In this document: piece after piece, positions 46,562 to 56,080 of the stretch
How the letters are laid out: every line of letters starts with the position of its first letter
Numbering within the stretch: position 1 is the stretch's first letter
Made by a program: the position numbers and the translations under genes
Assembly (NCBI GenBank): GCA_027491355.1
Contig: JAIXWI010000030.1
Location: forward strand, 155,663-219,662
Length of the DNA: 64,000 bases
Source of the DNA: Bacteroidota bacterium
GTDB taxonomy: Bacteria > Bacteroidota > Bacteroidia > UKL13-3
Reading direction: 5' to 3'
The notes under the pieces: generated by a model
What the model saw: the letters and a program-made list of their open reading frames with translations, nothing else
The model's database searches: none
What the model was told of the DNA's origin: nothing

Positions 46562-49396
46562 TTATTGTTGTATTATGATTCTTGTTGTTTTACTTTGATT
46601 GGTTTTTGGACTATTCAATTGCATCAAATAAATGCCATTCTCCAATTGGCTTAAATTGATTGACTGTTGAATATTTGAAATTGTACAGAGTAATCGCCCA
46701 GACATATCAAAAACAGATGCGTTCAAGCCATCCATTGATTCAGATTGGACTGTAAATATCCCATTACTTGGATTTGGATAAACCATAAAATCTATCTGCT
46801 GATTGTCTAAAATTGGCTCATTAATAGCAGCAGGCAAATCTATCCACTTACCAATCATGGGCCTCATCATGGGTGTTCCACTGATTGTTGTAGGGTACCA
46901 TTGTCCATCTTGTTTGTAGAATAAATTTTGATTCACCCCAAAAGGAAAATTCTTGTCTAAGCCAATATTCAGAACATAGGCTTGTGCTTGTTCCCATCCA
47001 ATATAAAACTTTCCTTCTACTGGAACAGGTTGGTTAAATTTCAAATAGCTGTAGGCATTGATTGCATTCAAATATGTAGGTGTTAGGTTGTCAACTTTAT
47101 AAATGATTTGATCGTCGTTGGCAGGACCACCAATTGCTGAAATTTGTTTCCAAACTCTCAACCCAAACTGTTGGTTAGCTACATTTTGTTCGCTTTGATT
47201 AAAGAACATATATACACCATACAAAGTATCTGGCACTGACAACTCAAATTGTAAAGCCGCCCCACAATTGGTTTTGTTTTTAATACCATAACCTCCTTCT
47301 GCAGAGCCGTCATCATAAGCCAAAAAATTACTAAACACATTAGAAACACTCATGGTATCATTGCTGGCTATTAAATCGTTCTTGGCACTCGAAAAACCAA
47401 CTTTATATTTTGAGGTAAAAACAATAGAATCTGGATCTATACTCGATGCAACATAAGGTATTGGTTTTTGAAATTTAACAAAGGTATCAGACAATGCTTC
47501 AATATTTGTAAAGTTTTGGTATTGCGCTATGGTATTACCAAAGTTATCCGAGGTGGTTCTTGAATAATCCAAGACAAAGCTTTGGTTATCGTGATTTTTA
47601 AACCTCAATGTTGCAGTATCTGTAGGATATTTATTGGGTTCAGCGTTGTATTGTTTCCATGGCATCGCATAATACAAGCCCAAATAAGGATGAGGTGTAT
47701 TGGTTAAACTTACATCATTAATGGCATCTGTAGCTGTCCTACCTTTGTTCAAATAAATATAATCTAAATGCCATTGACTGAGGTTTCCTGTTAAACTACC
47801 TCTGTTTCTAAACCTGATTTCAAACTTATCATGGAAACATGCACTGTCTTTGATTAAAATACTGTGGTAATCGAATTGGTGCTTGGTAGCATCAATTGCA
47901 GAAATCCTTTTGAGGGGAGTATATGTACTCGATTGATACTTAGAATTGCGGTATTCCACTACAAAAGAATCATCTGGAAATATTTGCTCGGTGGTTCCTT
48001 GTAATTCGTATTGGCTATAAAAACTCAAATACAAAGAATCGGATGGAGATGCCTTGCTCAAATCTATGACCCATGATGTCATAACATCCGCTGTTCCTTT
48101 AATTGGGAAAAGAGCATATGGATTTCCTTTTTCATTTAGCCCATCAAAAGTAGCTACGTTGATACTTGGCTGATTTTCTGGAAATTCATTATTGACATAA
48201 ACAAAATTGTTTTGCCATTTCATCGGATCAACAAGTCGATCACTCGAAGAAAAATCTTCTAAAACTGGAAGGTAAATTTGTTTATAAACTTGAATGGCAC
48301 TAACAAATACTTTATCAGTATCACCGGGAATTGCAACAGTTTTCAAAAACCACCTAGCAGCAAAAAATGCATGCCTGAAACGTCCGGAATTGACTGCAAA
48401 ATTGAAGGTCTGAATTGAATCCGTTGGCTGATAAAATACCAACATAGGCACCCAATTCCCTAAATTATTTCTGCACTCAAAAACCAAGGTATCTGTGTTT
48501 TTCCAAGCTGTTAAAGTTTTCAGCGTAAAAGCTAATTTAACTGAATCTTTTGAATTGTATGTTAGCATGGAAATAGGATGCATGTAGAAAGTATCAGCAG
48601 CATTGTAACCATTTGAATATGCCTGTTGTTGGTAATCATAAGCGTCCAATACAAAACCATTACCCAGTTCTTGTGAAGAAACATTTTGTTTGATTTGCAC
48701 ATCCAATCCAGTAAATGATTGGTCTTTGTTAATGGCATTACAATTATCCATGTTAAAAGGGACACCAAGCATTGGAGCAAGTACAACTTGTTTCAATTGG
48801 TATATTTGAGCACTGGCTTGGGTTGATTTGGCAAACAAACTGAATCTAAATACAAATGCTTCACTGCTATATGTTTCCAAATCCACAGGAATGAGTACTT
48901 CTTTAAACTTTGAAAGTAAAACAGTACTACCCCAGACTTTATCCCATACTTGTTGCTTGTTCAAAAACTCTAACACAATTGAGTCTCCAACAACAAAAGA
49001 ATTTCCACTTGCAATTTGAAAACCAAAGTACATTTTCAAATTGTAGCCAATTAAGGAAATAGGATTTGAAGTCAATTGGTCAGCCAAACCATTGCTGTTT
49101 GCATACACATTTCCATTTGGATCTAAGTTGTTAAACAATGCTGTTCTGTTAGAGAGCTCCACAAGGGTATCAAGCCAATATTGTGGCTTTGGTTTTCCAT
49201 TATTTTCAAAATATTCAATAAACGGAATTTGTAGATTACCTGATTTGAGGAGTGCAGTCTTTTCAATATTTTCTTTTGTTTGATGAACCCCCAAAGTCTT
49301 TAATTGAAGAGGCATGACTAATTCCTGGGCAGCAACAAATGGTGCTATGAAAAGCATGGTACAGAGTAAAACTAATTGGTATTGCTTGAGCTTCAT
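46562..49396 (-). CDS. Secreted protein with a type IX secretion C-terminal sorting domain
   Basis: 944 aa. Signal peptide MKLKQYQLVLLCTMLFIAPFVAA and a C-terminal T9SS type A sorting domain beginning at about residue 868 (VYPNPSNGIFTV ... NGIYLMQL). The long middle is beta-rich with repeated WHLDYIYLNK and LSFYSQYEL-type segments like other Bacteroidota surface proteins with carbohydrate-binding-type folds; I do not assign a specific activity. It shows the organism has a type IX secretion system. It follows the PASTA protein gene directly on the same strand. Confidence 0.82.
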   Translation of the reverse strand: MKLKQYQLVLLCTMLFIAPFVAAQELVMPLQLKTLGVHQTKENIEKTALLKSGNLQIPFIEYFENNGKPKPQYWLDTLVELSNRTALFNNLDPNGNVYANSNGLADQLTSNPISLIGYNLKMYFGFQIASGNSFVVGDSIVLEFLNKQQVWDKVWGSTVLLSKFKEVLIPVDLETYSSEAFVFRFSLFAKSTQASAQIYQLKQVVLAPMLGVPFNMDNCNAINKDQSFTGLDVQIKQNVSSQELGNGFVLDAYDYQQQAYSNGYNAADTFYMHPISMLTYNSKDSVKLAFTLKTLTAWKNTDTLVFECRNNLGNWVPMLVFYQPTDSIQTFNFAVNSGRFRHAFFAARWFLKTVAIPGDTDKVFVSAIQVYKQIYLPVLEDFSSSDRLVDPMKWQNNFVYVNNEFPENQPSINVATFDGLNEKGNPYALFPIKGTADVMTSWVIDLSKASPSDSLYLSFYSQYELQGTTEQIFPDDSFVVEYRNSKYQSSTYTPLKRISAIDATKHQFDYHSILIKDSACFHDKFEIRFRNRGSLTGNLSQWHLDYIYLNKGRTATDAINDVSLTNTPHPYLGLYYAMPWKQYNAEPNKYPTDTATLRFKNHDNQSFVLDYSRTTSDNFGNTIAQYQNFTNIEALSDTFVKFQKPIPYVASSIDPDSIVFTSKYKVGFSSAKNDLIASNDTMSVSNVFSNFLAYDDGSAEGGYGIKNKTNCGAALQFELSVPDTLYGVYMFFNQSEQNVANQQFGLRVWKQISAIGGPANDDQIIYKVDNLTPTYLNAINAYSYLKFNQPVPVEGKFYIGWEQAQAYVLNIGLDKNFPFGVNQNLFYKQDGQWYPTTISGTPMMRPMIGKWIDLPAAINEPILDNQQIDFMVYPNPSNGIFTVQSESMDGLNASVFDMSGRLLCTISNIQQSINLSQLENGIYLMQLNSPKTNQSKTTRIIIQQ

Positions 49397-50146
49397 TTAT
49401 TTTTTAGTACTTAAGAATACATCTATGGCTTGACCACTTTTAATAGTTGCCCCCGATTGAAAAGTTGGATTTTGACGTACCACAACAGCGCTGAATGTAT
49501 CTTGGTTTTCATCCTCAAAAACAACTGCTCCCATCTGCAACATAGACGATTTTAAAACTGATGCGGCATCTTTGTATCCAAGTCCTGTTAAATCAGGCAT
49601 TGCTACAGCAACACCTCCACTTCCGTCTCCTACAATCAAGTTAATAACGGAACCTTTAGGCAATTTTGTATTCGGTTGAATACTTTGACCATTGAACATT
49701 TGGTCTAAAACTGCATTCTGTGCAATATCTGGTTGGTATGTAATTTCTCCAAGTTTTAAACCAGAGCCTGCAATTACTGTTTCAGCAAAACGCAATGAAC
49801 TGTTGATTAAATTAGGCATGAAAACCATAGCAGATGTATTTGAATTGATACTCAAATAAACAATTCGGCCTTCTTTTACTTTTGAATTGGGAATGGGATT
49901 TTGCTCAACTATAGCAGACTTGGGCATTCCTTCAACAAAAACAGTATCTGTAATGACATACCTTAGGTTCTTTTGCCTTAGTATTGTCTCTGCAGATTCA
50001 AATGTCAAACCCTTTAAATCAGGTAAGGTCAAATATTGTCCATGCCTGGTGTATCCACTCAAGAAAAAGGCTGCAAGCCAAGCTGCCAAGTATAAAAAAA
50101 GGACCATCAATAAAAAATGGAACCCAACTGTTTTTAAAAGTCTCAC
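49397..50146 (-). CDS. PASTA-domain membrane protein
   Basis: 249 aa. An N-terminal membrane segment (about 10-30) and three PASTA repeats (about 38-105, 108-180 and 181-249), e.g. VPDLKGLTFESAE-type and MPDLTGLGYKDAA starts. PASTA domains bind peptidoglycan muropeptides or beta-lactams. In Bacteroidota such genes often neighbour ddl; here none does. It is divergent from marC with 49 bp between them. Confidence 0.88.
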   Translation of the reverse strand: MRLLKTVGFHFLLMVLFLYLAAWLAAFFLSGYTRHGQYLTLPDLKGLTFESAETILRQKNLRYVITDTVFVEGMPKSAIVEQNPIPNSKVKEGRIVYLSINSNTSAMVFMPNLINSSLRFAETVIAGSGLKLGEITYQPDIAQNAVLDQMFNGQSIQPNTKLPKGSVINLIVGDGSGGVAVAMPDLTGLGYKDAASVLKSSMLQMGAVVFEDENQDTFSAVVVRQNPTFQSGATIKSGQAIDVFLSTKK

Positions 50147-50174
50147 GTTTGCAAATTATTTAAAATTTAACGGA

Positions 50175-50195
50175 GTGCAAAGCTATCTTTGCACC
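50175..50195 (+). promoter_or_regulatory. -7 box and perfect 8-bp hairpin abutting the marC start
   Basis: TATCTTTG at 50184-50191 is a perfect -7 consensus, only 4 nt before the ATG. It lies within an 8-bp inverted repeat (GTGCAAAG/CTTTGCAC, loop CTAT, 50175-50194). A transcript starting about 6 nt after the box would be nearly leaderless. Confidence 0.5.
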
Positions 50196-50756
50196 ATGTT
50201 TTCAATTCAGGACATTACAACCATTTCCTTGACCCTATTTGCCATCATAGACATCATTGGGGCACTTCCTATCATAATTACCATCAAAAATAGGGAAAAG
50301 TCTCTTGATAGTGGAAAAGCAACACTTGCCGCAGGTGCATTAATGGCCTTGTTTTTGTTTTTAGGTGAAAGCTTTTTAAAACTTTTTGGAATTGACCTGG
50401 CTTCTTTTGCCATTGCGGGTTCAATTGTCATTTTTTTAATTGGACTAGAAATGATTCTAGGAATTGAACTTCTAAAATCAGATCCAAGCGAAAAAACAGG
50501 TAGTATCATCCCAATAGCATTTCCAATTATTGCAGGTTCAGGAACACTCACTACTATTATTTCGATGAGGGCCGTTTACTCCATTCCAAATATTTTGATA
50601 GGCTTGTTCATCAACCTCATATTTGTTTTTGTGGTTCTTCGATCAAGCTCATGGATTGAAAGAAAACTGGGCAGCTCTGGGTTGAGCCTGATCAGAAAAT
50701 TTTTTGGAATTGTGTTATTAAGTATTGCAGTAAGAATTTTCAAAAGCAATTTTTAG
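50196..50756 (+). CDS. MarC-family integral membrane protein
   Basis: 186 aa from the ATG at 50196; upstream codons in frame overlap the divergent PASTA gene and do not resemble MarC. About six membrane segments, with the family's FAIIDIIGALPIIITI, GIDLASFAIAGSIVIFLIGLEM and FPIIAGSGTLTTIISM segments. MarC/UPF0056 proteins are inner-membrane proteins of unknown function, once wrongly linked to multiple antibiotic resistance. The stop overlaps the convergent ccmE gene by 4 bp. Confidence 0.9.
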   Translation: MFSIQDITTISLTLFAIIDIIGALPIIITIKNREKSLDSGKATLAAGALMALFLFLGESFLKLFGIDLASFAIAGSIVIFLIGLEMILGIELLKSDPSEKTGSIIPIAFPIIAGSGTLTTIISMRAVYSIPNILIGLFINLIFVFVVLRSSSWIERKLGSSGLSLIRKFFGIVLLSIAVRIFKSNF

Positions 50757-51139
50757 CCACCCTTTATTTGGTTGTCTGTGTATTTGCTTGGACATTTAAG
50801 TAAAATTTTATTTGCCTCGAAATACCCTTCTTGCATCTGACCCACAATGACAATTTTTTCAGACCTGTCAAAATCAGTTGGCTCAGGATGATGGTATACC
50901 ACTTTTGATTCTATGCCTTTCTCATCTATCATGTAAAAACTAAAGAAATTGGCATCTTTTTTAGGCTCATAATAGCGCTCTTTACTTTTGTTCAAAGTGC
51001 CTACAATATGAAATTCTTTGTCCGTATTTGCTTGGGCAGTTGCGAAATCTTCATACGTACTGGCATCTCCATACATACTTGCTATGGCTGCAATTGCTGC
51101 ACCAATAAACAAAACACCTATGATATAACTTACTTTCAT
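50753..51139 (-). CDS. ccmE: Cytochrome c maturation protein CcmE, Cys-type (CxxxY)
   Basis: 128 aa. N-terminal membrane anchor (about 4-22) and an OB-fold periplasmic domain with FHIVGTLNKSKE and SEKIVIVGQM. CcmE is the haem chaperone of c-type cytochrome maturation. The haem-binding His of classical CcmE is replaced by Cys116 in LLKCPSKY, giving C-x3-Y, the variant motif known from deltaproteobacteria and archaea. It begins 1 nt after the ccmD stop. Confidence 0.88.
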   Translation of the reverse strand: MKVSYIIGVLFIGAAIAAIASMYGDASTYEDFATAQANTDKEFHIVGTLNKSKERYYEPKKDANFFSFYMIDEKGIESKVVYHHPEPTDFDRSEKIVIVGQMQEGYFEANKILLKCPSKYTDNQIKGG

Positions 51140-51140
51140 C

Positions 51141-51317
51141 TTACTTTCCTTCGTTTTGTTCTAACTTGTTCAATTTGCGGTCTAAACTAAATAAATAAAT
51201 AAATATGCCTATGAACAAAATAGCTATAACGGCCACTACTACGTTGAATTTATCTGCAGTATACAAATCAGGTTGTTCTGCACTTTTGGTAATTTGATTG
51301 AATAATATACTTTTCAT
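51141..51317 (-). CDS. ccmD: CcmD-like small haem-exporter protein
   Basis: 58 aa, reading MKSILFNQITKSAEQPDLYT at the start, then a single membrane span (VVVAVIAILFIGIFIYLF) and a charged tail (LDRKLNKLEQNEGK). This topology and its position between ccmC and ccmE, with 1-nt gaps on each side, identify a CcmD-type subunit of the CcmABC(D) haem export complex, which helps deliver haem to CcmE. It is short and easy to miss. Confidence 0.85.
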   Translation of the reverse strand: MKSILFNQITKSAEQPDLYTADKFNVVVAVIAILFIGIFIYLFSLDRKLNKLEQNEGK

Positions 51318-51318
51318 T

Positions 51319-52005
51319 TTAAGTTGATTTAGTCCATTTTTTAATTTCTAATGATTTGGTTCTTATGGCAATTTCAGCGACCCAAAAACCCAACAATACC
51401 CAACCAATCACTGCAGGATAAAATACCATTCTTAAGCGGCTATCTAAGTCATATTGATTAAAACCAGGGTTGCCCCCATTTCCGGGATGTAAAGAATCTG
51501 TTAACCTTGGAATGACAAATATGAGCACCAAAAAAATAGGCAAACAAAATAGGTTATAGATGGCAGCAACCCTAGCCTTTTGGTAATCATCTTCAATAGA
51601 TCCTCTTAAAACAAAATATGCTGCATACATGAGCATGCCTATAGCAGCACTGTTCAATTTAGGGTCACTTACCCAATATGCCCCCCACGTATTTTTAGCC
51701 CAAACCATTCCTGTTAAAATACCTATCACTCCAAACAGCATGCCGGTTGTTGCATAAGCAGTAGATTTGGCATCCGCAAATAAACCTTTGCCAGAAAGCA
51801 CATGAAAAGCATTGTAAGCAGATGCAATCAACAAAGCAATCATGCCAAACCACATTGGCACATGAAAATACAGGTTCCGAATGCTCTGTTCCAATATTGG
51901 CAATTGAGGAACAGGCCATGTCAAACCAGCAATGACGGCATACATGACACAAATGACCGTTAAAAATTTACGGATAAGTTGTATGCGGTTAAATGTTTTA
52001 AACAT
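51319..52005 (-). CDS. ccmC: Cytochrome c biogenesis protein CcmC / CcsA-like haem exporter subunit
   Basis: 228 aa, about six membrane segments. The WGAYWVSDPKL segment is the tryptophan-rich haem-handling loop of the family, with conserved His in FHVPMWF and SLHPG. It presents haem to CcmE with CcmD. ccmA, ccmB, ccmF and ccmH are not in the window. About 270 bp upstream are non-coding and shared with the divergent glutathione peroxidase gene. Confidence 0.93.
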   Translation of the reverse strand: MFKTFNRIQLIRKFLTVICVMYAVIAGLTWPVPQLPILEQSIRNLYFHVPMWFGMIALLIASAYNAFHVLSGKGLFADAKSTAYATTGMLFGVIGILTGMVWAKNTWGAYWVSDPKLNSAAIGMLMYAAYFVLRGSIEDDYQKARVAAIYNLFCLPIFLVLIFVIPRLTDSLHPGNGGNPGFNQYDLDSRLRMVFYPAVIGWVLLGFWVAEIAIRTKSLEIKKWTKST

Positions 52006-52278
52006 AAAATGAAAGGCTTATTTTATTTGAGCTTGACAAATTTAATGAATGTCCCGATTTTTCTGCAGAATTCTTTAGCTAAGCTCAAACTATTCTTTTT
52101 AAACTTCAGCATAAAAAACGATTGTTTGCTCCAGAGCCGTAACTATTAAATGAGTTTTTAAACACCTAATTTACAATGTTTTTTGAGAAGAAATTTTTGA
52201 AAATAAAAAAGAGCAACAGTTTTTTTGTTTATATTTTTAGAAAGTTAAACATTCATGCCTCTAAGTTGTTTTAAAAAA

Positions 52279-52818
52279 ATGCGATACATCATTATCTTCT
52301 TATTTTTCATTCAATGTAACAATGCCATGACTCAAGAAAATATTTATCAATTCAATGTCAATAACCTCCAAGATGAAACCATTTCTTTAAAACAATACGC
52401 AGGTAAAGTTTTGCTGATTGTTAATACAGCAAGTGAATGTGGTTTTACTCCTCAGTATGCCGAATTGGAAAATTTAGCACAAGCATACCGAGGTATGGGA
52501 TTTGAAGTTCTGGCATTCCCATGCAATGATTTTGGAGGGCAAGAACCTTTAGAAGGCAATGCAATTGGAGAGTTTTGCTCATTAAAGTTCAAAACCAGCT
52601 TTCCAGTTTTTGGAAAGTTAAAAATCAAAGGCAATGATGCTCATCCTTTGTACAAATTTTTGTCTGACAAATCTAGAAATGGTTGTACTTCTCTAGCCCC
52701 CAAATGGAATTTTCATAAGTACCTTATCAATAGAGAGGGTAAGGTCGTTGACTATTTCATTAGCACAACTAAACCTACAAGCGGTAAAATAAAAAGAGCC
52801 ATTGAAAAACTACTCTAA
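52279..52818 (+). CDS. Glutathione peroxidase family protein (Cys type)
   Basis: 179 aa from the Met at 52279, which starts a signal-like segment MRYIIIFLFFIQC; a start at 52255 adds eight residues. The active site is Cys54 in ASECGFTPQY (Cys instead of selenocysteine), with FPCNDFGGQEP and WNFHKYL completing the catalytic Gln/Trp set. It reduces hydroperoxides, in bacteria usually with thioredoxin. The FFIQC ending may be a lipoprotein or simple export signal, suggesting a periplasmic location. Confidence 0.9.
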   Translation: MRYIIIFLFFIQCNNAMTQENIYQFNVNNLQDETISLKQYAGKVLLIVNTASECGFTPQYAELENLAQAYRGMGFEVLAFPCNDFGGQEPLEGNAIGEFCSLKFKTSFPVFGKLKIKGNDAHPLYKFLSDKSRNGCTSLAPKWNFHKYLINREGKVVDYFISTTKPTSGKIKRAIEKLL

Positions 52819-52850
52819 TTGAATTTCAATACCCTGATTCATTATCTTCG
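52819..52850 (+). promoter_or_regulatory. Promoter-like -7 box immediately upstream of murI
   Basis: TATCTTCG (52843-52850) is one mismatch from TAnnTTTG and ends 5 nt before the murI ATG. A TTG lies at 52819-52821, 21 nt upstream. Transcription from it would be nearly leaderless. Confidence 0.5.
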
Positions 52851-52855
52851 TTTCA

Positions 52856-53680
52856 ATGAACTCACCTATAGGCGTATTTGATTCAGGATATGGAGGGCTT
52901 ACCATTTTAAAAGAATTGGTAGAACTCATGCCTGAAAACGATTATCTGTATTTAGGAGACAATGCAAGGGCACCATATGGCAATAGGTCTTTTGACACCG
53001 TCTATGAATACACTTTAGAAGCAGTTGATTTCTTGTTTCAACAAGGCTGTGAATTGGTGGTTTTAGCCTGCAATACTGCGTCTGCAAAAGCTTTGAGAAC
53101 AATACAACAAAGGTATTTACCTGAAAAGTATCCAAACAAAAGGGTGTTGGGTGTAATCAGACCAACCACAGAAATGGTTGGTCAATTGTCTCAAACAGGA
53201 CATGTTGGAATATTAGGCACAATAGGAACTGTTCAGTCGGAATCTTATGTAGTTGAAATTGCAAAGTTTTCGCCGCAAACAAAAGTCAGTCAACAAGCCT
53301 GTCCTATGTGGGTTCCAATCATTGAAAATAACCTCATGCATACTCAAGGAGCTGCATTCTTTATCAAAGATGACCTAACTTCATTATTGGATAAAGACAA
53401 TGCCATCGATACCATTGTATTGGCATGCACCCACTATCCTTTGTTAAGTGCTCAAATTCAAAAAGCACTGCCCCAACACATTCAATTGGTTTCACAAGGA
53501 AGAATTGTAGCAAGTAGCTTACAGAACTATTTAAACAGACACCCAGCAATCAATACAAAAATTAGTAAAAAAGGGCAATGTGCATTTCTTACTACTGATG
53601 ACCCAATTAAATTTGACGAGATGGGCAGTTTGTTTTTTGGGAAAAAAATTGAAAGTGCACACTGTAGTTTAGAAGTATAG
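52856..53680 (+). CDS. murI: Glutamate racemase
   Basis: 274 aa. GVFDSGYGGLTIL at the N-terminus, the catalytic cysteines Cys72 (ACNTAS) and Cys191 (ACTHYPLL) are all present. It converts L- to D-glutamate for peptidoglycan. The start cannot be moved downstream because the FDSGYGG motif follows the first Met directly. The stop abuts the convergent mutS2 stop. Confidence 0.96.
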   Translation: MNSPIGVFDSGYGGLTILKELVELMPENDYLYLGDNARAPYGNRSFDTVYEYTLEAVDFLFQQGCELVVLACNTASAKALRTIQQRYLPEKYPNKRVLGVIRPTTEMVGQLSQTGHVGILGTIGTVQSESYVVEIAKFSPQTKVSQQACPMWVPIIENNLMHTQGAAFFIKDDLTSLLDKDNAIDTIVLACTHYPLLSAQIQKALPQHIQLVSQGRIVASSLQNYLNRHPAINTKISKKGQCAFLTTDDPIKFDEMGSLFFGKKIESAHCSLEV

Positions 53681-56074
53681 CTATTGTGTATTGAGGGTTA
53701 CCACGCTAATGCCATCTCCCCCAAAATCAATGTGTTCATCTTTAACTTTCACCACCAATTTGCTGTTGTTTAGAAATGCTCTGATTACTTTTCGAAGTAT
53801 ACCGTATCCTTTACCGTGAACTATTTTCACCTCTTTGATACCCAACAAATAAGCATCATCTAAATAACGTTCTAATACTTTAATGGCCTCGTCTGCTCGG
53901 GTAGCTATTAAATTCAATTCAGGTTTGAATTGCATCATTTTCTCATTTAAATCTACACCTTTTGCAGCAACAGAAACAGTTTTTGAAGTTTTAGGAGCGG
54001 CAACCTTTTTCAATCGTTTAAGCTCAACTGTTGTTTTCAAGTTTCCAAAATTAACGATGGCTTTGTTTTTGGTCAATTCAAGTACTTCACCTATGGTGTC
54101 TTGATCAGTCATTTGCACAAAAGAACCAATTTCAATTTTACCATCAATTGGCTGAGGCAATTCGGGTTCTTGTTCCAATTCAACTTGTAATTCCTCTTTT
54201 AACGCTGTGATGTCTTGTTTGATTTCAAGCCTTGCTTTTCTCTGACTTTCAATATCTGCTTGACCTTTTTTTATATCTCTGATAACAGCTTCTACCTTGC
54301 TATTGGCTTCTGTAATGATTGCCAAGGCCTCTTGCTTAGCCTGTTTCATCAAAGTTTTCTTGTGTTCTTCAATGGTTGAAGCCAATGATTGGTACTTCTC
54401 TAACGAGCTTGCAGCCAACTTCTCTTTTTCTTGTAACTTCACTTTTAACAAAGCAACTTGTTTTTGCTCTTTTTCAAGTTCAAGTAACAAATCATCTACT
54501 TTTTTTTGTTTGCCCCCAACCTTGTGTTTGGCATAATTGATAATGTGTTCAGGCAAACCACTTTTACTGGCCAGTTCAAATGCATAAGAGCTGCCAGGCC
54601 TTCCCAATTCAAGTTTATAAAGAGGCTGCATGTTTTCGTGGTCAAACAACATGGAAGCATTTTCCAAACCTTTTTGAGTAGCTGCAAAATTTTTCAGGTT
54701 ACTAAAGTGAGTTGTCACAACGCCAAATGAACGTTTTTGAGCCAAGTAATTTAAAATAGCTTCAGCCAATGGTCCGCCAAATTGTGGATCCGTTCCTGTT
54801 CCAAACTCATCAATCAAAAACAAAGTTTTGGCATCAGCAAAATCACAGAATTTTTTCATGTGTAACAAATGAGAACTGTAAGTACTCAAGTCATTTTCGA
54901 TGCTTTGTTCGTCCCCTATGTCTACCATCAACTCCTTAAATACACCAAAAACACTGTGGTCAGCACAAGGCACTAAAAAGCCACACTGCAACATGTATTG
55001 CAATAATCCAATGGTTTTCAAACAGACAGATTTACCACCTGCATTTGGCCCAGAAATAACAACAATGTGTTTGTCTGTATTGAGTTGTATGTTCAATGGA
55101 ACCGTTGGTAATCCTTGTTTATCATGGTTTAATTTTAATAGGGGATGATAGGCTTGATACAATTCAATGATTGGATGCTTACTTAAAATAGGCAACCCAG
55201 CTTTCATGGCATTTGACAACAAGGCCTTTGCCCTTATAAAATCAAATAAACCCAAACGCTGCACATGTGTGTTGATTTCGTGTATTTGTGGTCTAATTTG
55301 ATCAGTCAACTCCAACAAAATTCTTTCTTTTTCTCTTCTGTATGCAATTTGTAATTCTCTCAACAAATTATTCAGTTCAAAGCATTCCGTTGGCTCTATA
55401 AAAACTGTTTGACCTGTTTGAGACTCATCATGCATAAACCCTGGCACATGCCTTTTATGCTCGGCTAAAACAGGCAACACCAACCTGCCTTCTCTGATGG
55501 TAATTCCAATATTATCTGTTAAATAACCTGCAGCAAAATTTTTATCGAACAAGCGGTTGATTCGCTTTCTGATTTCAGTCTCTTTTTCTTGTATTTTTTG
55601 ACTCAATTTTGCCAAATCTGGACTAGCATTTGGACGCATTAACCCTTCTGCATCTATTACACGGTCTATTCTACGGATTAAAATGTCATTTAAGATTAAT
55701 CCATCCAACAATGCTTCTAATTGCGGATACTTCCCCCCCCTGTCTCTTAAAAAACGGGTGACCATCAAAAAGGTTTGCAATACCAATTTAACCTGTAAAA
55801 ATTCATCTTCATCCAACCATACACCTTCAATTTTTGCTTTGTTCAATGCCGAGCGGATATCAAAATAATGGTCTATTGGAAAATGATTATCCTCGTTTAA
55901 AATGGTTTGGAATTCTTTGGTTTGCAATAACAATTTGCTCAAAACATCTTGCTTGTTAATGAAAGCTATTTTGTCTACATATTGTTTACCCATAGGCGAC
56001 AAGCAGTATGACAACACCAAAGTTTTTACCTGGTTAAATTCTAATTTTTGATCTATGTTTTTTGGATATGGCAA
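53681..56074 (-). CDS. mutS2: Endonuclease MutS2
   Basis: 797 aa. MutS core with Walker A GPNAGGKSVCLKT near residue 340 and Walker B LFLIDEFGTGTDP, a long coiled coil (about 500-620), and a C-terminal Smr domain with KIVHGKGYGILRKVIRAFL. MutS2 lacks the mismatch-recognition domain; it acts on branched DNA or stalled ribosomes. It follows the DUF4296 lipoprotein gene by 6 nt. Confidence 0.95.
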   Translation of the reverse strand: MPYPKNIDQKLEFNQVKTLVLSYCLSPMGKQYVDKIAFINKQDVLSKLLLQTKEFQTILNEDNHFPIDHYFDIRSALNKAKIEGVWLDEDEFLQVKLVLQTFLMVTRFLRDRGGKYPQLEALLDGLILNDILIRRIDRVIDAEGLMRPNASPDLAKLSQKIQEKETEIRKRINRLFDKNFAAGYLTDNIGITIREGRLVLPVLAEHKRHVPGFMHDESQTGQTVFIEPTECFELNNLLRELQIAYRREKERILLELTDQIRPQIHEINTHVQRLGLFDFIRAKALLSNAMKAGLPILSKHPIIELYQAYHPLLKLNHDKQGLPTVPLNIQLNTDKHIVVISGPNAGGKSVCLKTIGLLQYMLQCGFLVPCADHSVFGVFKELMVDIGDEQSIENDLSTYSSHLLHMKKFCDFADAKTLFLIDEFGTGTDPQFGGPLAEAILNYLAQKRSFGVVTTHFSNLKNFAATQKGLENASMLFDHENMQPLYKLELGRPGSSYAFELASKSGLPEHIINYAKHKVGGKQKKVDDLLLELEKEQKQVALLKVKLQEKEKLAASSLEKYQSLASTIEEHKKTLMKQAKQEALAIITEANSKVEAVIRDIKKGQADIESQRKARLEIKQDITALKEELQVELEQEPELPQPIDGKIEIGSFVQMTDQDTIGEVLELTKNKAIVNFGNLKTTVELKRLKKVAAPKTSKTVSVAAKGVDLNEKMMQFKPELNLIATRADEAIKVLERYLDDAYLLGIKEVKIVHGKGYGILRKVIRAFLNNSKLVVKVKDEHIDFGGDGISVVTLNTQ

Positions 56075-56080
56075 AGCTTT

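Noticed and set aside
49887..50195. N-terminal extension of the MarC protein
   Set aside because: It runs antisense through the PASTA gene and has no MarC-like sequence; the ATG at 50196 starts the family core.
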